Below are positions 54,149 to 64,000 of a stretch of DNA of 64,000 nt, piece after piece; the stretch's first letter is position 1; each line of letters starts with the position of its first letter. Made by a program: the position numbers and the translations under genes. The notes below the pieces were generated by a model. The model searched no databases and was not told where the DNA came from. It worked only from the letters and a program-made list of their open reading frames with translations. Origin of the DNA: Acheta domesticus (lineage: Eukaryota; Arthropoda; Insecta; Orthoptera; Gryllidae); the NCBI GenBank assembly GCA_031308135.1, contig JAHLJT010002630.1, positions 98,066,141 to 98,130,140 of the forward strand, read 5' to 3'.

Positions 54149-54333
54149 CAGATAAGCAGTTTTGATTTTTTCACTTATGAATCTAGCAGTGTTGGCAAAT
54201 GCCACTGAATGCAACAGAACATTCTCGGATTATGTATTTACTAGTAGCAGCATAAACTCTCTTCAAGAGATATGTCTTCCATTTACTTTTTTTTTTATTA
54301 GTTTATAAAAATATGGTTTTTGAATTGTTTCAG

Positions 54334-54516
54334 AGCAATTTAAATATGGCTGAATCAATTTTGTCAGTTTGTTCGAAAGAACACACCAGTGTACTTGCAA
54401 CTGGTTATAAAAGTTTATTGGAGAGCAATTTTTTAGTTGATTGCACTATATCTGCTGAAGGTCAGAACCTCAAAGCTCATAGGCTGGTTTTATCTGCAAG
54501 CAGTCCTTACTTTCAG
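54334..54516 (+). CDS. BTB-zinc finger paralogue (copy B), first BTB exon
   Basis: Acceptor TTGTTTCAG at 54325-54333, ATG at 54346, donor GTAAGT after CAG at 54516, phase 0. The 57 codons start MAESILSVCSKEH and include NFLVDCTISAEGQNLKAHRL and VLSASSPYFQ, the first half of a BTB/POZ domain with the conserved D-C-x-L/I, A-H-R-x-V-L and S-P-Y-F blocks. Its second half would be encoded by an exon like 27194-27385, not found before the right edge. This first exon has neither of the two defects of copy A. The gene continues beyond the window. Confidence 0.9.
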
Positions 54517-55459
54517 GTAAGTTAGGAAGAAGTTACTAAAAAATTTAATTTTTGTTAAAGCTATTTTTTGATTTTCATTTGATCTCATAAGAAACAATTC
54601 TTTTTTTCAAGTTTCTGTACTGATAATTTTGTTCCCATATTCATGCATGTATTTTAAATAATTTCAAACTAAACATGATTTGTGCATAGAGGTAGGAGAT
54701 TTTTAAAAGTATTTTTAGGTCACTATGGTCTGATTAAAATAAGTTGGGGATTGACAGTTGTGCTTCTGAAGCTGTAGATTCATTCAATACGAGTGTATGA
54801 TTTGGTTACTTTAATACATATTTCTTTCACGTGTTTATCTTTGTGTCCCGGGAACACGTCAATGTCACACTTTCAACGTCGCTCCCTTTCATTCGCAGCT
54901 GTCAATCACCAACTTATTTTAATCAAACCATAGTCAATTTTTCTCTATTTTAATTCTCTGTAATTCAGTTTTTCTTTATTAGGTAGTGATATAAAAATAT
55001 TTATTTCCTTCATTTTTTAATGAAGCTCACAGTTTTTTTAAGGAGTTATTAATTAATAATTCGTAATCAAAGGAACAACTTATTTATTGACAATAAAAAA
55101 CTACAGTTTCACATATCATCTTGTTTAAACCCATGTATTTCCTTCTTCTATTCAATAAATCCTCCTTTCTTGTTTCTCACCTGGTTATATATTTTACAAG
55201 ACACGAGGACAACCTCTTGGCTCACACTCACCATACTATAAAAACACCCTTTTTGTAAAATCTGTCAATTTTTCACTCTAATCAATTTCTGTATCTTGAA
55301 GTTGTCTAATGTTTGTTATCTTGCAAATGCAATGATGTTTTGAATATGATCATAAATAATAAACATAAAACTGGAAGCAATTACATGTATAAAGAATTTA
55401 TAATCATATTCATGAAAGTTAAATGTTTTCTCATTGCATTGCGATATAAGACTTTCATC
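54517..55459. other. Intron 1 of copy B, no gene seen
   Basis: AT-rich intron DNA left of the large hAT element. Confidence 0.6.
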
Positions 55460-56149
55460 CAGAGATGTGCGTCTACGCGTAAAGAACAATAGTCTACGTC
55501 TACGCGTAAACAAAGCATAGACAACGTACCCTGCGTAGACAAATGTAATCTATGTAGACAACGGTAATTATCTTTTTGCTGGGGCAGAAGCGAAACTACA
55601 TGGGCCAAGCTCTGACCCCGAAAGCCAACATTTATTTATAATTACACTCAATTTATTCAAACAAATACTTCATAGAGTGGATCACACCCAATGGAGTACT
55701 GCCATTATGAACAAACTTTTTTAAAATTTCAAGTTAACATTGTTTTGCTTCAAAAATATGTATGGGGCGAATGAGAATCGTGACTGGATTTTCCTTTCCC
55801 CCCTGTGAAGTATTAAAAATATTTATGTCTGCCTCTCTTGCGAGTGGCGAAAAGGTTGGCGACATGAGGGATCTGTACAGTATTTCAGTGTACTGAGTTG
55901 GTGACACTGCACGTAGAGGAAACGTGTTTGGTTCATGTTGATGCACAAAAACAGCACAAGAAACAAGTTTCTACTGTGATTGTGGCTATTGTGAATTGTG
56001 AGCAGATTGTGAGTACAATTCTTTGATTATATAATGTATATTACATGCACTGAATAGAGCCTATGAAATTGTTTTTCTCCTGCTTCCAGAAAAAGTAAAG
56101 CGCCTAAAACGCCAAGGCCTCCAAATAATAATTTCGACAGGTTAAATTT

Positions 56150-57790
56150 TACCCTGTTGAAGGAAAACAGGAAATATTACTCTCATGCAATGTATGCAAG
56201 AAGAAACTTACAAATACTTCATCTTCTAGATTAGAAGCACACAGGTAAGAATGAAATGAATACATATTACTTTAACTATTTACATTACATTTTTACAAGA
56301 ATTGAAAGTAAATGTTGGTTATATGCATCTGATAATGTTTATGGTTGTTGTTGTTTTGTAGAGGTATTTGCAAGAAGAAATTACTAGCAGCAACTCTAAC
56401 ACAAAGAACTGACAATTCTCTGGAGAAACTGGGAAAATGCTGTAGGTAGTCAAAACGTCTCTGAAACTTGTATACAAGACATTGATTTAGAGCAGGCAGA
56501 GATGGTACTAGAAGAATATGTACTTGACAGGACGGGAGTCGAAGTTGCAGTTTCAGTGGACTGCGAGGAGCAAGAAGAAAGCAACACAAGTTTAACACAG
56601 GCCACTTTCATTACATCTTCATTGAATTGTGACAGTGTGGAAAACTTTAATACAAACATTGAATCCACTCCTGATTCAATTCCATCAGTTGTGCAAAGTT
56701 CATTCGTTAAACAAAAGCGAAAGAAAAAATTCTTCACTAGATAATTTTGTTGATCGGGTTTCTGATGAAGAAATAAAAGAATTAGATTCAAAGCTTAGTA
56801 GCTTAATATTTGGATGTAATATTCCCTTTAGTGTGGTAGAATCGGATAATTTCAAAAATTTTATTAAAACATTGTACGACACTACGGTTTATGCTGATGT
56901 TTCTGATAATGCCTCAAATATGTTAAAAATGGGGAAAACTGTTTCTCTATGGCACAGTAATTGTAGTAGTCATGTTGGCAATCTGCTTGCAAAAGATGTC
57001 TTAGATGGAGGTCTAGTAAGTAAGGTACTAATTGTATTAAAAGAGTTTAGGACATGCAGATTTTGAGAGAGCCTTAGTGAAACAAGGTGGTTGCAGAATA
57101 AAAACTCCATGTGATACTCGTTGGTGTTCATATAGAGATTCATTTGTGTGTCTGGTGAAAAAATGTACAACATATGAAAATGCTCATTGCCAACGATAGC
57201 CAATTTAGGAAAATAAAACCAGTTGTAAGAGCATTAATTTTTGATGATGAGTTTCTTGATGAGGTTCGAGACAATATAAAACTTTTTGACCCAATTTGTT
57301 CATTGATTAATGTTTGCCAGAATCCAAACACTTCAATTGCTGAGGAAACTCATCTGTGGGTTGAATCTAACAATTCCAAGCCAATTTAATAAATTTGAAA
57401 ATGAATTAAAACATAGGATAGATATGTCCCTCAATATATATGCTCTTACTGCTTTTTGTCTCCATCCCAAGTACTGCAATGATGCTCAACATTTGCTGCT
57501 GAGTAGCAGGATTCAAAATGTACAGGACTTTCTGTAGATGAGTTGAGCCACGTAGGAATAGGCAGTCTTCATGAATTTCAGAAAAAGATTGGTATATTTC
57601 AAAAACTATTTGTAAAGAATATCCCTGACCCAGTTGTGTTCTGGAATATGGCAAAATATCACCACCCAGAGTTGAGCAATTTAGCTTTGAAAATTCTGAA
57701 AATACCTGCTTCTTCTGCTCAAGTGGAACGTGTATTTTTAAAATTGGTCTTACATACATTCACCACTCAGAAATCGTTTAGATTTTGAAA
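56150..57790 (+). pseudogene. hAT transposase of the 4.4-kb element, internally deleted
   Basis: Blocks in order: a BED-type zinc finger start (YPVEGKQEILLSCNVCKKKL ending in LEAH), a possible small intron (donor GGTAAG near 56245, acceptor near 56361), an acidic stretch, FGCNIPFSVVESDNFKNFIK, SDNASNMLKMGKT and CSSHVGNLLAKDV, CDTRWCSY, and the C-terminal dimerisation block DPVVFWNMAKYHHPELSNLA with SSAQVERVF. The part between FIKTL and SDNASN, which should carry a catalytic Asp, is missing, and there are several frameshifts. It is therefore inactive although its ends look mobilisable. Confidence 0.85.
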
Positions 57791-57992
57791 GATCATCAAA
57801 ACTACTTTATATTTATTACACACTCAAAATGTTAGATAACAACAATGCAGATGATTACTGAACCATTTAATATTGTTAAAGGGACAATTGTGTATTACAT
57901 AATTTTTTCAGAAAATAAAATGAGAGAAACCAAGTTTTTTTTCCTGTGTTTTATTCAGAGAAAATAACCCTTTAAAAGTAGTTTCTATTAGG

Positions 57993-58117
57993 GAGTTTTT
58001 CCCACCTTGAATGGTAAGCATTATCGATCTTCTGCTTATGCACAGTTTCAAGAATTGCATCACTTTAGTGCATGCGCAGAAGATTGATAGTGCTTCACGT
58101 TTGAGGGTGCAAAACTC
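57993..58117. mobile_element. Small foldback element, 125 bp
   Basis: GAGTTTTTCCCACCTTGAAT...ATCTTCTGCTTATGCA and its mirrored TGCATGCGCAGAAGAT...GGTGCAAAACTC form imperfect arms of about 50 bp. Possible TATT flanks. Confidence 0.65.
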
Positions 58118-58153
58118 TATTCACCAAATTAAATAAAATACATTTGTTTAAAT

Positions 58154-58170
58154 GCATGTATGTATGTATG

Positions 58171-58227
<57 letters not shown>

Positions 58228-58242
58228 TTATTTATTTATTTA
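58154..58242. repeat. Compound (ATGT)n (TA)n (TTTA)n microsatellite
   Basis: Three adjoining simple repeats. Confidence 0.95.
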
Positions 58243-59373
58243 TAAATATATAAATAAAAAGGGTTGGTAAACTGAACTTATGATTAATATGTAGAAAGCA
58301 ACTTTATAAAAATAATATGAAATGAAAAGACGAAAATATGAAAATTTACCTTGGTGAATGGACAATTAAATTTGATACATGTTTAATTTGGAAACCTGTT
58401 CAGATTTAATAATTAACTCGGAAAAAAAATCCCTAGTTTGCCGGGTAAATAATCAACCTAAATGTATAAGTATTTGATTGTTAATTTTATAATTTATGAA
58501 TTTTTGGTTGAATTTTATCTGACATGCATGAATATTGTTTTTTTCTGAAATCCTGTTCTATTGTAATAATATAGAAATAAAAAATATTTCTGTGTTATTA
58601 AAATAATATGAATTTGTTTTAATGTTAGATTGTCAATATCCTATTTTGTTATTTGATTCTGTTTGGTTGTATTTTATTTATGAGATTTATTTCACGAAGA
58701 TGCATTTTTATTACTTTCTTCTCAAAATATTTTTTCAAGTTCCATACTATATAATTATTTTATTAATTTTGCCATTTTTAGCAAATTAAGAGGTCTACAA
58801 GTACGGCAGATGAAATGTCTGTAATATGGTTGTATTACAAAAAATTATAACTGCTTGAGCAGCTAGGTTTTGCGACTATACTTTAATAAGAAATAACATA
58901 ATGCTCAGTACATAAACAAAATGGATACAATAACAATATTACATACATAATACAGAAATTACAAATCTTGCCAAAAAAAGGGACCTATTCAGTATTGTAC
59001 ATGACAGTTTAGTAATGACTGAATACAAGTAGTTGCGCAATCTCAGACCTGCCTTCCTGACATTTGCTGCACTGTTGTATAAAGTGAATTAGGTTGTATC
59101 GTACATTTATTGGAACTTATTGACGACTTTTGGGACAAGTTTTAACATTATCAAAAATACTTGGAGTGTTCAGTTCTTAACCTAGTAATGACTACCTGTT
59201 CTTTACGCATAAAGCCTTTGAAAGTTGACCCAGGCTTGAGATTTGGGGTAGCTCACTGACTACAATTTCCGTCGGTAGAACCAGATATTTTGCATTTTAT
59301 TAGAAACTATGTGATCCCACCGGTCCTTGAACATATTCGAAATCAGTATGTACCTGTGGTGGTTACAGAGGTC

Positions 59374-59605
59374 TACTTGGGTTTTAATTTCTTAGCGTGT
59401 AAGGACCTGTCTTCACGATGGAATATCTCACGGCATTTCGCATCTTTCTTGGTAGTGTCGCTAGGTGCCGCATAATCGCGGCCGTATCGAGCAGTGCTGG
59501 TGATAATGCGACATCTAGCACCACGACCGAGAAAGATGCGAAATGCCATGAGATATTCCATCGTGAAGACAGGCCCTCACGTGCCAAGAAATGAAAACCC
59601 GAGTA
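59374..59605. mobile_element. Foldback MITE (family F), copy 3, 232 bp
   Basis: TA at both ends. Arms of about 100 bp: TTTCTTRGCRYGT, GGACCTGTCTTCACGATGGA, GGCATTTCGCATCTTTCT, mirrored on the right. It shares the inner 90 bp of each arm with copies 1 and 2 but has different outermost bases. Confidence 0.85.
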
Positions 59606-60379
59606 TAATTTCTTCCTTGAGTGGTATATTTTGTTTGACTTATTGAATCGAAAATCTATTTTTTTAATATTAATTGCGACAAGCTCCTATTGTTACTACT
59701 TATAAACTTTTTTGAATTATTTGATGTGAAAAAATGGTCTACATACATTACATTGTCTACGTAGTCTACGCGTAAAAAGAGTCATGTAGACTACGTGTAG
59801 ATTACGTGTAGAAAACACGCGTAGATGTAAACTTATAGTCTACGGCACAACTCTGCTTTCATCGTATCAGCTTCCTGGTTCTGACTTCTCACATTGCAGA
59901 TCAACATTACCACTTTCTACTCTTTACATAGGAAAACTTAAGGAGCTTATTTCTAGCATTCACTGTTGTATTTTCACACCAATGTAATACTGCTTTACAA
60001 TCTATTTTAATTGTGAGCGGTTTCAAAACCAGTTGATTCTGTTCCAGGCAGGGCTGTTTTAAGAGCCTATTCTTACTTTCACCGATCTCTCACCCCCAAA
60101 TTTAAAGACGAGTTTTGTTAAAAGAACTAAACTTCTCATCACTTTGTGACATTCTTGCATCAACAAGCAATATTTCATATTATCCAAAGTTGTGCAACAT
60201 AACACTCCTTTATGCCAATTTTTTGTGTGTAGTTTAATCTTGCTTCACTTTTTTATAAGATGTTTTATTTTATTTTTAGAAAAATGTAGTATTAAATATT
60301 TTTTTAAGCATTATTGTGGACCTGGGTCCGGTCCCTTCAGGCCTGTGCATTTACAAAGGCCTGATTCCAGGTTTCTGAA

Positions 60380-60590
60380 CATTGTAAATGAAGTGTCATG
60401 TTTTGTTTAAGTAATGTTGCGCATTCTGTGATAATTTGTAATAAGCTAGTCATGTTTTCTTGCATATATTGTGGTTGTCATAATGCATCATGTCATGCCA
60501 TACAATACATTTTCTAAAGAACTAATAGTGACTGAATGCCAGTCTGTGCTAACTTATATTTATTGGCAGTGATGTCTTTAACATAATATT
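60380..60590 (+). repeat. Duplicated block 3 (intron 1), copy B
   Basis: Counterpart of 25580-25745; includes GATAATTTGTAATAAGCTAGT, TTTCTAAAGAACTAATAGTGA and TATTTATTGGCAGTGATG. Confidence 0.85.
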
Positions 60591-61229
60591 TAAACACCCA
60601 TTGGGAATCTTTTCACACTGAGTGAGGCAGGGTTGAATGGGCTGGGGTATTAGCAGGCAAACAAAAAGTGTGTTTGTGAAACGTCTGCACAGAAAGCTGC
60701 TGTAATAAAACTGTAATATTGAATGTGTGAAGGGAACTTAAGACTGATTTATTGATTTATTAACCAAAATGCTGGAGCATATCACAGCTATTTTGAGGTG
60801 CAGTTCAGCCAGCTACAGTCCATGCCTGAGTAACAAAAGCAAAGACCCTAATGCCGGAAAAATGGCGGATGGGGCAACTGTAGCTATTTGGGGAAAGTGA
60901 ATAGCTATGTAGGATGCCAGACCTGAAGATAGCAGCCCTATTAAGCATCACATTCCACAAGACACTGGTAACCTTTCAGGAATGAATTAATATACTCACT
61001 TGTTCAATGGACAAAAGGCATGCTAGTAGTTGTCTATATATTCTAATAGATAAAAAATGGAAAGGACTTATCAGGAGCTATGGGTTTATCAATGACTGTT
61101 TCACTCATATCTGCCCATGTAAGTAGCCAATGCTCCTTAATAGCTTGTGAGCATCAGTATAATGTTAAAAATATGTTGTTTTGGTGATGTTTAAAACCCT
61201 GAAATAGAATCTATTATTAAAGATTCAGT
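60591..61229. other. Intron of copy B, no gene seen
   Basis: No exon resembling 27194-27385 is visible here. Confidence 0.6.
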
Positions 61230-61480
61230 AGCAGAAAACGCAAAAGAAACAGAGAAGTGAGTGGAAGCAATTTCAAGAATTTTGTGAAGAAAGAAAATAC
61301 AAATGGACAACACAAACTACAAATGAAGAAATCACACATATTTTAGGCAAATAATATGCAAAGATTAAATGTTGAAGGGTACAAAGAATATATTATCAAA
61401 ACTATGTGGAACGTTACAACCAAAATTATTCAGAAAAATACTTTGAGTACAAACGTGTGTCAATCCATTCGAAAAGATGA
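61230..61480 (+). pseudogene. Possible Crypton-type tyrosine recombinase, N-terminal remnant
   Basis: Plus-strand pieces read QFQEFCEERKYKWTTQTTNE, then EITHILGK, and after a frame change IIKTMWNVTTKIIQKNT. This resembles the N-terminal, core-binding-like part of proteins related to Crypton tyrosine recombinases that are common in insect genomes. Only about 80 codons survive, with stops. No catalytic residues are included, so the assignment is tentative. Confidence 0.4.
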
Positions 61481-61934
61481 ATCCTGCTGCTAATCCAGCT
61501 TGTACATCTTCCATTTCAAATACTTCCGTGGCATTTCAAGACATGGAAAACTCAGTTTCCTACAACTTTATTAATTGGGTTTTTAATAAATGTTCTTGTG
61601 AGTAGCTTTGTTATAATTGTTTTTTGAAAGTTTTATTACCATAAAATCGAAACACATTTGAAATCATTTCTACATTAAACTGTTATTCATAGTTTACTTG
61701 ATTGTAAGTTATTCCAGAGGAGGCAGTGATATCTCAGAGCTGAATGAAAGTTCCACATATTCCGGTAGCAATTTTGAGTAATATTTCTCTTTTTCATAAT
61801 TTCTATGATCCATATGATTCATGTAATGTGTTTATTCGTGAAATAGTCATGCTAAATATCACTCGAAGTGCTGTGATATTACTTATCTTAAAATAATATT
61901 GTTGCGTTTACAAATGCCATGTGATTGTATAACA

Positions 61935-62445
61935 ATAATTGGATTATACTGCCACAGAAGAAGGTAGAAACAAAGATAGTGAATCATACTACAAAGATAT
62001 CCAAAATGTGATAAAGACAATAAATAAAAATGATTATGTCATAATTGCAGATCTTAATGCAAGAGTAGGCTCAAAACCAGTATTTGATGTTGTGGGAACC
62101 TTTAGTGAAACAACAGAGGATAATGGACGAAGGTTAATTGAATTTTTTGTTTACAATGCACTAAAAATTATAAACACATTGTTTTGGAAGGAATATATTA
62201 ATAAATTGACCTGGACAGCAAGAGGAACACAGTCATATTGATTACATTATTGTAAATAAAAAACAAAAAATCTGGTTAGAGATGTTCATGTGTTCAGAGG
62301 AGAAGATATCAATTATGACTACTTTATGGTGTGAGCAACAGTGACCAACATGGCTCTGTGGAAAAGAACGAGTAGAAAAGGAAATATTCAGGAGAAACAA
62401 GTAACATATAAAGTAAACTTATTAAAAGATGAGAGTAACATACTT
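61935..62445 (+). pseudogene. RTE-like LINE endonuclease fragment
   Basis: Plus-strand translation gives YVIIADLNARVGSKP (GDxN-type block with Ala for Gly), DNGRRLIEFFVYNALKIINT, KEYINKLTWTARG, then after a frame break the position of the I-D-Y-I and S-D-H blocks (here mutated, NYDYFMV). It is the C-terminal two thirds of an RTE-type AP endonuclease with the following linker. Stops and the lost catalytic His show it is dead. It lies in intron 1 of copy B and is unrelated to block structure in copy A. Confidence 0.75.
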
Positions 62446-62729
62446 ATAAGGTAATGGCACCAAAAGCTGACAGGGTTAGAAAAATATTGCTTTCAGCTGA
62501 TTTAATCACAATATTTTCAAAATGTTTTCACTCCAGGCTTAGTTGAATTCTTGATGGGTAATTCCCTTGATAATAAGTAATTTAATTTTTCAATACTATT
62601 TTTTTAAAATAAAGAAAACTAGCCTTGTGCTAAGTCACCTAAACCTGATAGGTTGACACCTGATACTATTGGTTCCTAAAGCTGACGTGAGGAACCTAAA
62701 GATGTTATGAAGAAAAATTGGATTTAGTA

Positions 62730-62730
62730 A

Positions 62731-62765
<35 letters not shown>
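62730..62765. repeat. (ATT)n microsatellite
   Basis: About 12 ATT units. Confidence 0.95.
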
Positions 62766-62766
<1 letters not shown>

Positions 62767-63407
62767 ACTGAAATAGTTATTTATGTAAATAAATTATAGA
62801 ATGTCAACACAAATATTAACATAGTAGTTTGTAAATCAGTATTATTTTGCTTATTACTGCAGAATGGAACACATACAGATCAAGAGATCAGTTCAGACAC
62901 ACAAAGTTGTTCCCACTTTGGTTATTTTTCTTTTACACTGAGTGCTTTACTGAATACATATCTGATTCTCTCGTCCCTAATGGCTATATTTGGAGTTGGC
63001 ACAAGCCTGAATGCTATTTCACATACATCTTTATTATCAGCTATGAATATCTTTCTGTTTGCATCAACTGGGAACCTAAGGTTGACACTCACTATTAGCT
63101 TAAGGTCCCAGAAACATTAGACTATTAAAATTTATACCATTATTCATGCCATTTTCTGCGTGTTAACACAATATAAAAGAAACAAAATCTTAATCGGAAT
63201 CTAAAGTTGACTCAACTGGTCATCCTTAGGTGCAACCAAATTTTTTGATAAACTTAATGTGACAACCCCGCTATCATTCATGCTCTAAACTAAAACAAGG
63301 TTATAAATACATGAAACACTTCCTAATTCCTTCCCTGTTAATAGCATACCATAAAAAACACAAATTTCATACCACAGACTACTGAACAAGAACACTTTTT
63401 CTTAAAT
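62766..63407. other. No gene seen
   Basis: A plus-strand frame at 62847-63098 has no recognisable domain. Confidence 0.5.
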
Positions 63408-63504
63408 AATCCTATTGCACATTGTGAAGTGTGGCTAAACAATTTTGTAATTTTTGTAAATTTTGTAATTTTTTAAGCCACACTTCACAATGTGCAATAG
63501 GATT
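63408..63504. repeat. Perfect 29-bp inverted repeat with AT-rich loop
   Basis: Arms 63408-63436 and 63476-63504 are exact complements (AATCCTATTGCACATTGTGA and on). The 39-base loop is made of TTTTGTAA-type words. Confidence 0.95.
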
Positions 63505-64000
63505 GTTGCACAATAGGAGAAGCAGCCAACAGTTGGATACATTTGCTCAAAGACTTTCAGGACGACGGCATAGAAGCCGATGTAGCCTTGGTCAAAAAGC
63601 AATTTGCAATGGCTATGATACCAGAACATTTTTTAGCAAAGCTTTTTTAAAAAAGCTTCATATTAGATCATTCCTTTTATGGTGACAGTTTGGAACAAAT
63701 TGATATTGATAAAGCCCTGGAATTTGTTAATATGAATCATCTTGTTGCTACGCCTGACATCATAAAATCCAGGGCAAAATAATCATCTGTCAAAGAACAT
63801 ATGTTCTCTGAAGAAACAGCACATGTCAAACCATTAACATGATGGCTTTCTTTGAAACATAATTTAAATTCTGAAACAATTTCACAGGCAAGTCAATTAC
63901 ACAGAGCGATTGCATCATCAGCTGGAATTGAAAGACTTTTCTCATCTCATCTTGTTTGGATTTATACATTCAAAAATTATGAATAGACTAGGTACTGAGA
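63505..64000 (+). pseudogene. hAT transposase, C-terminal fragment, cut by the window edge
   Basis: Plus-strand pieces read LLKDFQDDGIEADVALVKKQ, MIPEHFLAKAF, SLEQIDIDKALEFV and, near the edge, LHRAIASSAGIERLFSSH, then after a frame change HSKIMNRLGTE. The SSAGIERLFS...HSK-x-x-NRLG block is the hAT C-terminal dimerisation motif. Several stops and one insertion break it. It differs from the transposase at 56-58 kb and is a second hAT family. The terminus lies beyond the window. Confidence 0.8.

Larger units (their letters stand above)
52770..54312 (+). repeat. Duplicated block 2, copy B, with hAT insertion
   Basis: Counterpart of 17892-18600, interrupted by the 864-bp hAT element at 53285-54148. 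Here no R repeat precedes the block. Confidence 0.85.
55460..59855 (+). mobile_element. hAT transposon, 4396 bp, complete ends, dead transposase
   Basis: CTTTCATC is duplicated at 55452-55459 and 59856-59863. Inverted ends CAGAGATGTGCGTCTACG / GTAGACTATAAGTTTACATC side ending ...GGCACAACTCTG share CAGAGWTGTGC. GTCTACGCGTAAA-type words are repeated inside both ends, as transposase-binding subterminal repeats are in hAT elements. It holds the transposase remnant and two nested foldback MITEs. Confidence 0.9.

Noticed and set aside
1..64000. CRISPR arrays, bacterial operons or riboswitches
   Set aside because: The regularly spaced repeats present are R units and microsatellites; the coding style is eukaryotic throughout.
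60591..64000. Exon 2 of the copy B gene
   Set aside because: Searched by eye for the KLFSEE...VYRGEV block; none seen, so it probably lies beyond the window.

Overview
This window is nuclear DNA from a large, AT-rich, transposon-filled animal genome, most probably an insect. Split exons with GT-AG borders, a BTB / C2H2 zinc-finger gene and the mix of Copia, piggyBac, hAT, Penelope-like, RTE-like and CR1-like elements support this. The species cannot be named from sequence alone. No operons, CRISPR arrays, rRNA or convincing tRNA genes are seen. One 1000-N assembly gap lies at 25829-26828.

The only well-supported host gene is a BTB-zinc finger regulator on the + strand (copy A). Its exons are 18609-18790 (BTB first half, broken by a 1-base deletion), 27194-27385 (BTB second half), 27464-27929 and 33175-33450 (acidic/serine-rich linker), and 38677-39731 (ten C2H2 fingers), with a polyA signal at 39949. 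All junction phases after the first exon agree. A second first-BTB exon with an intact frame lies at 54334-54516 (copy B). Flanking non-coding blocks match in the same order (2480-3060 with 52015-52480, 17892-18600 with 52770-54312, 25580-25745 with 60380-60590), so this is a tandem duplication whose copy B runs off the right edge. A third, inverted fragment lies at 46300-46915.

The two copies act as a before/after pair for transposon insertion. 5000-17000 (copy A upstream intron) is a nested stack: a minus-strand Copia element split by a Penelope-like element with a hammerhead-like motif, an RTE-like LINE that itself holds a second RTE fragment, a decayed unknown gene and a piggyBac-like element. 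19600-23535 holds a CR1-like LINE, a solo LTR with a nested hAT element, and a hAT-like transposase fragment. 23.8-35 kb and 42-51 kb are dominated by an unnamed dispersed repeat, here called R. R has a hairpin-like head with a variable core followed by diverged units of about 305 bp. A 1285-bp hAT element, tRNA-derived SINE-like copies, TA-flanked foldback MITEs and a pogo-like element fill the 30-50 kb region. 53-64 kb holds copy B exon 1, an 864-bp hAT element whose empty site survives in copy A, a 4.4-kb hAT element with full ends and a ruined transposase, and fragments of Crypton-like, RTE-like and hAT coding sequence.

Transposon ends were placed by matching target-site duplications and inverted ends read by eye. 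Family names rest on recognised protein motifs and were not checked by search.
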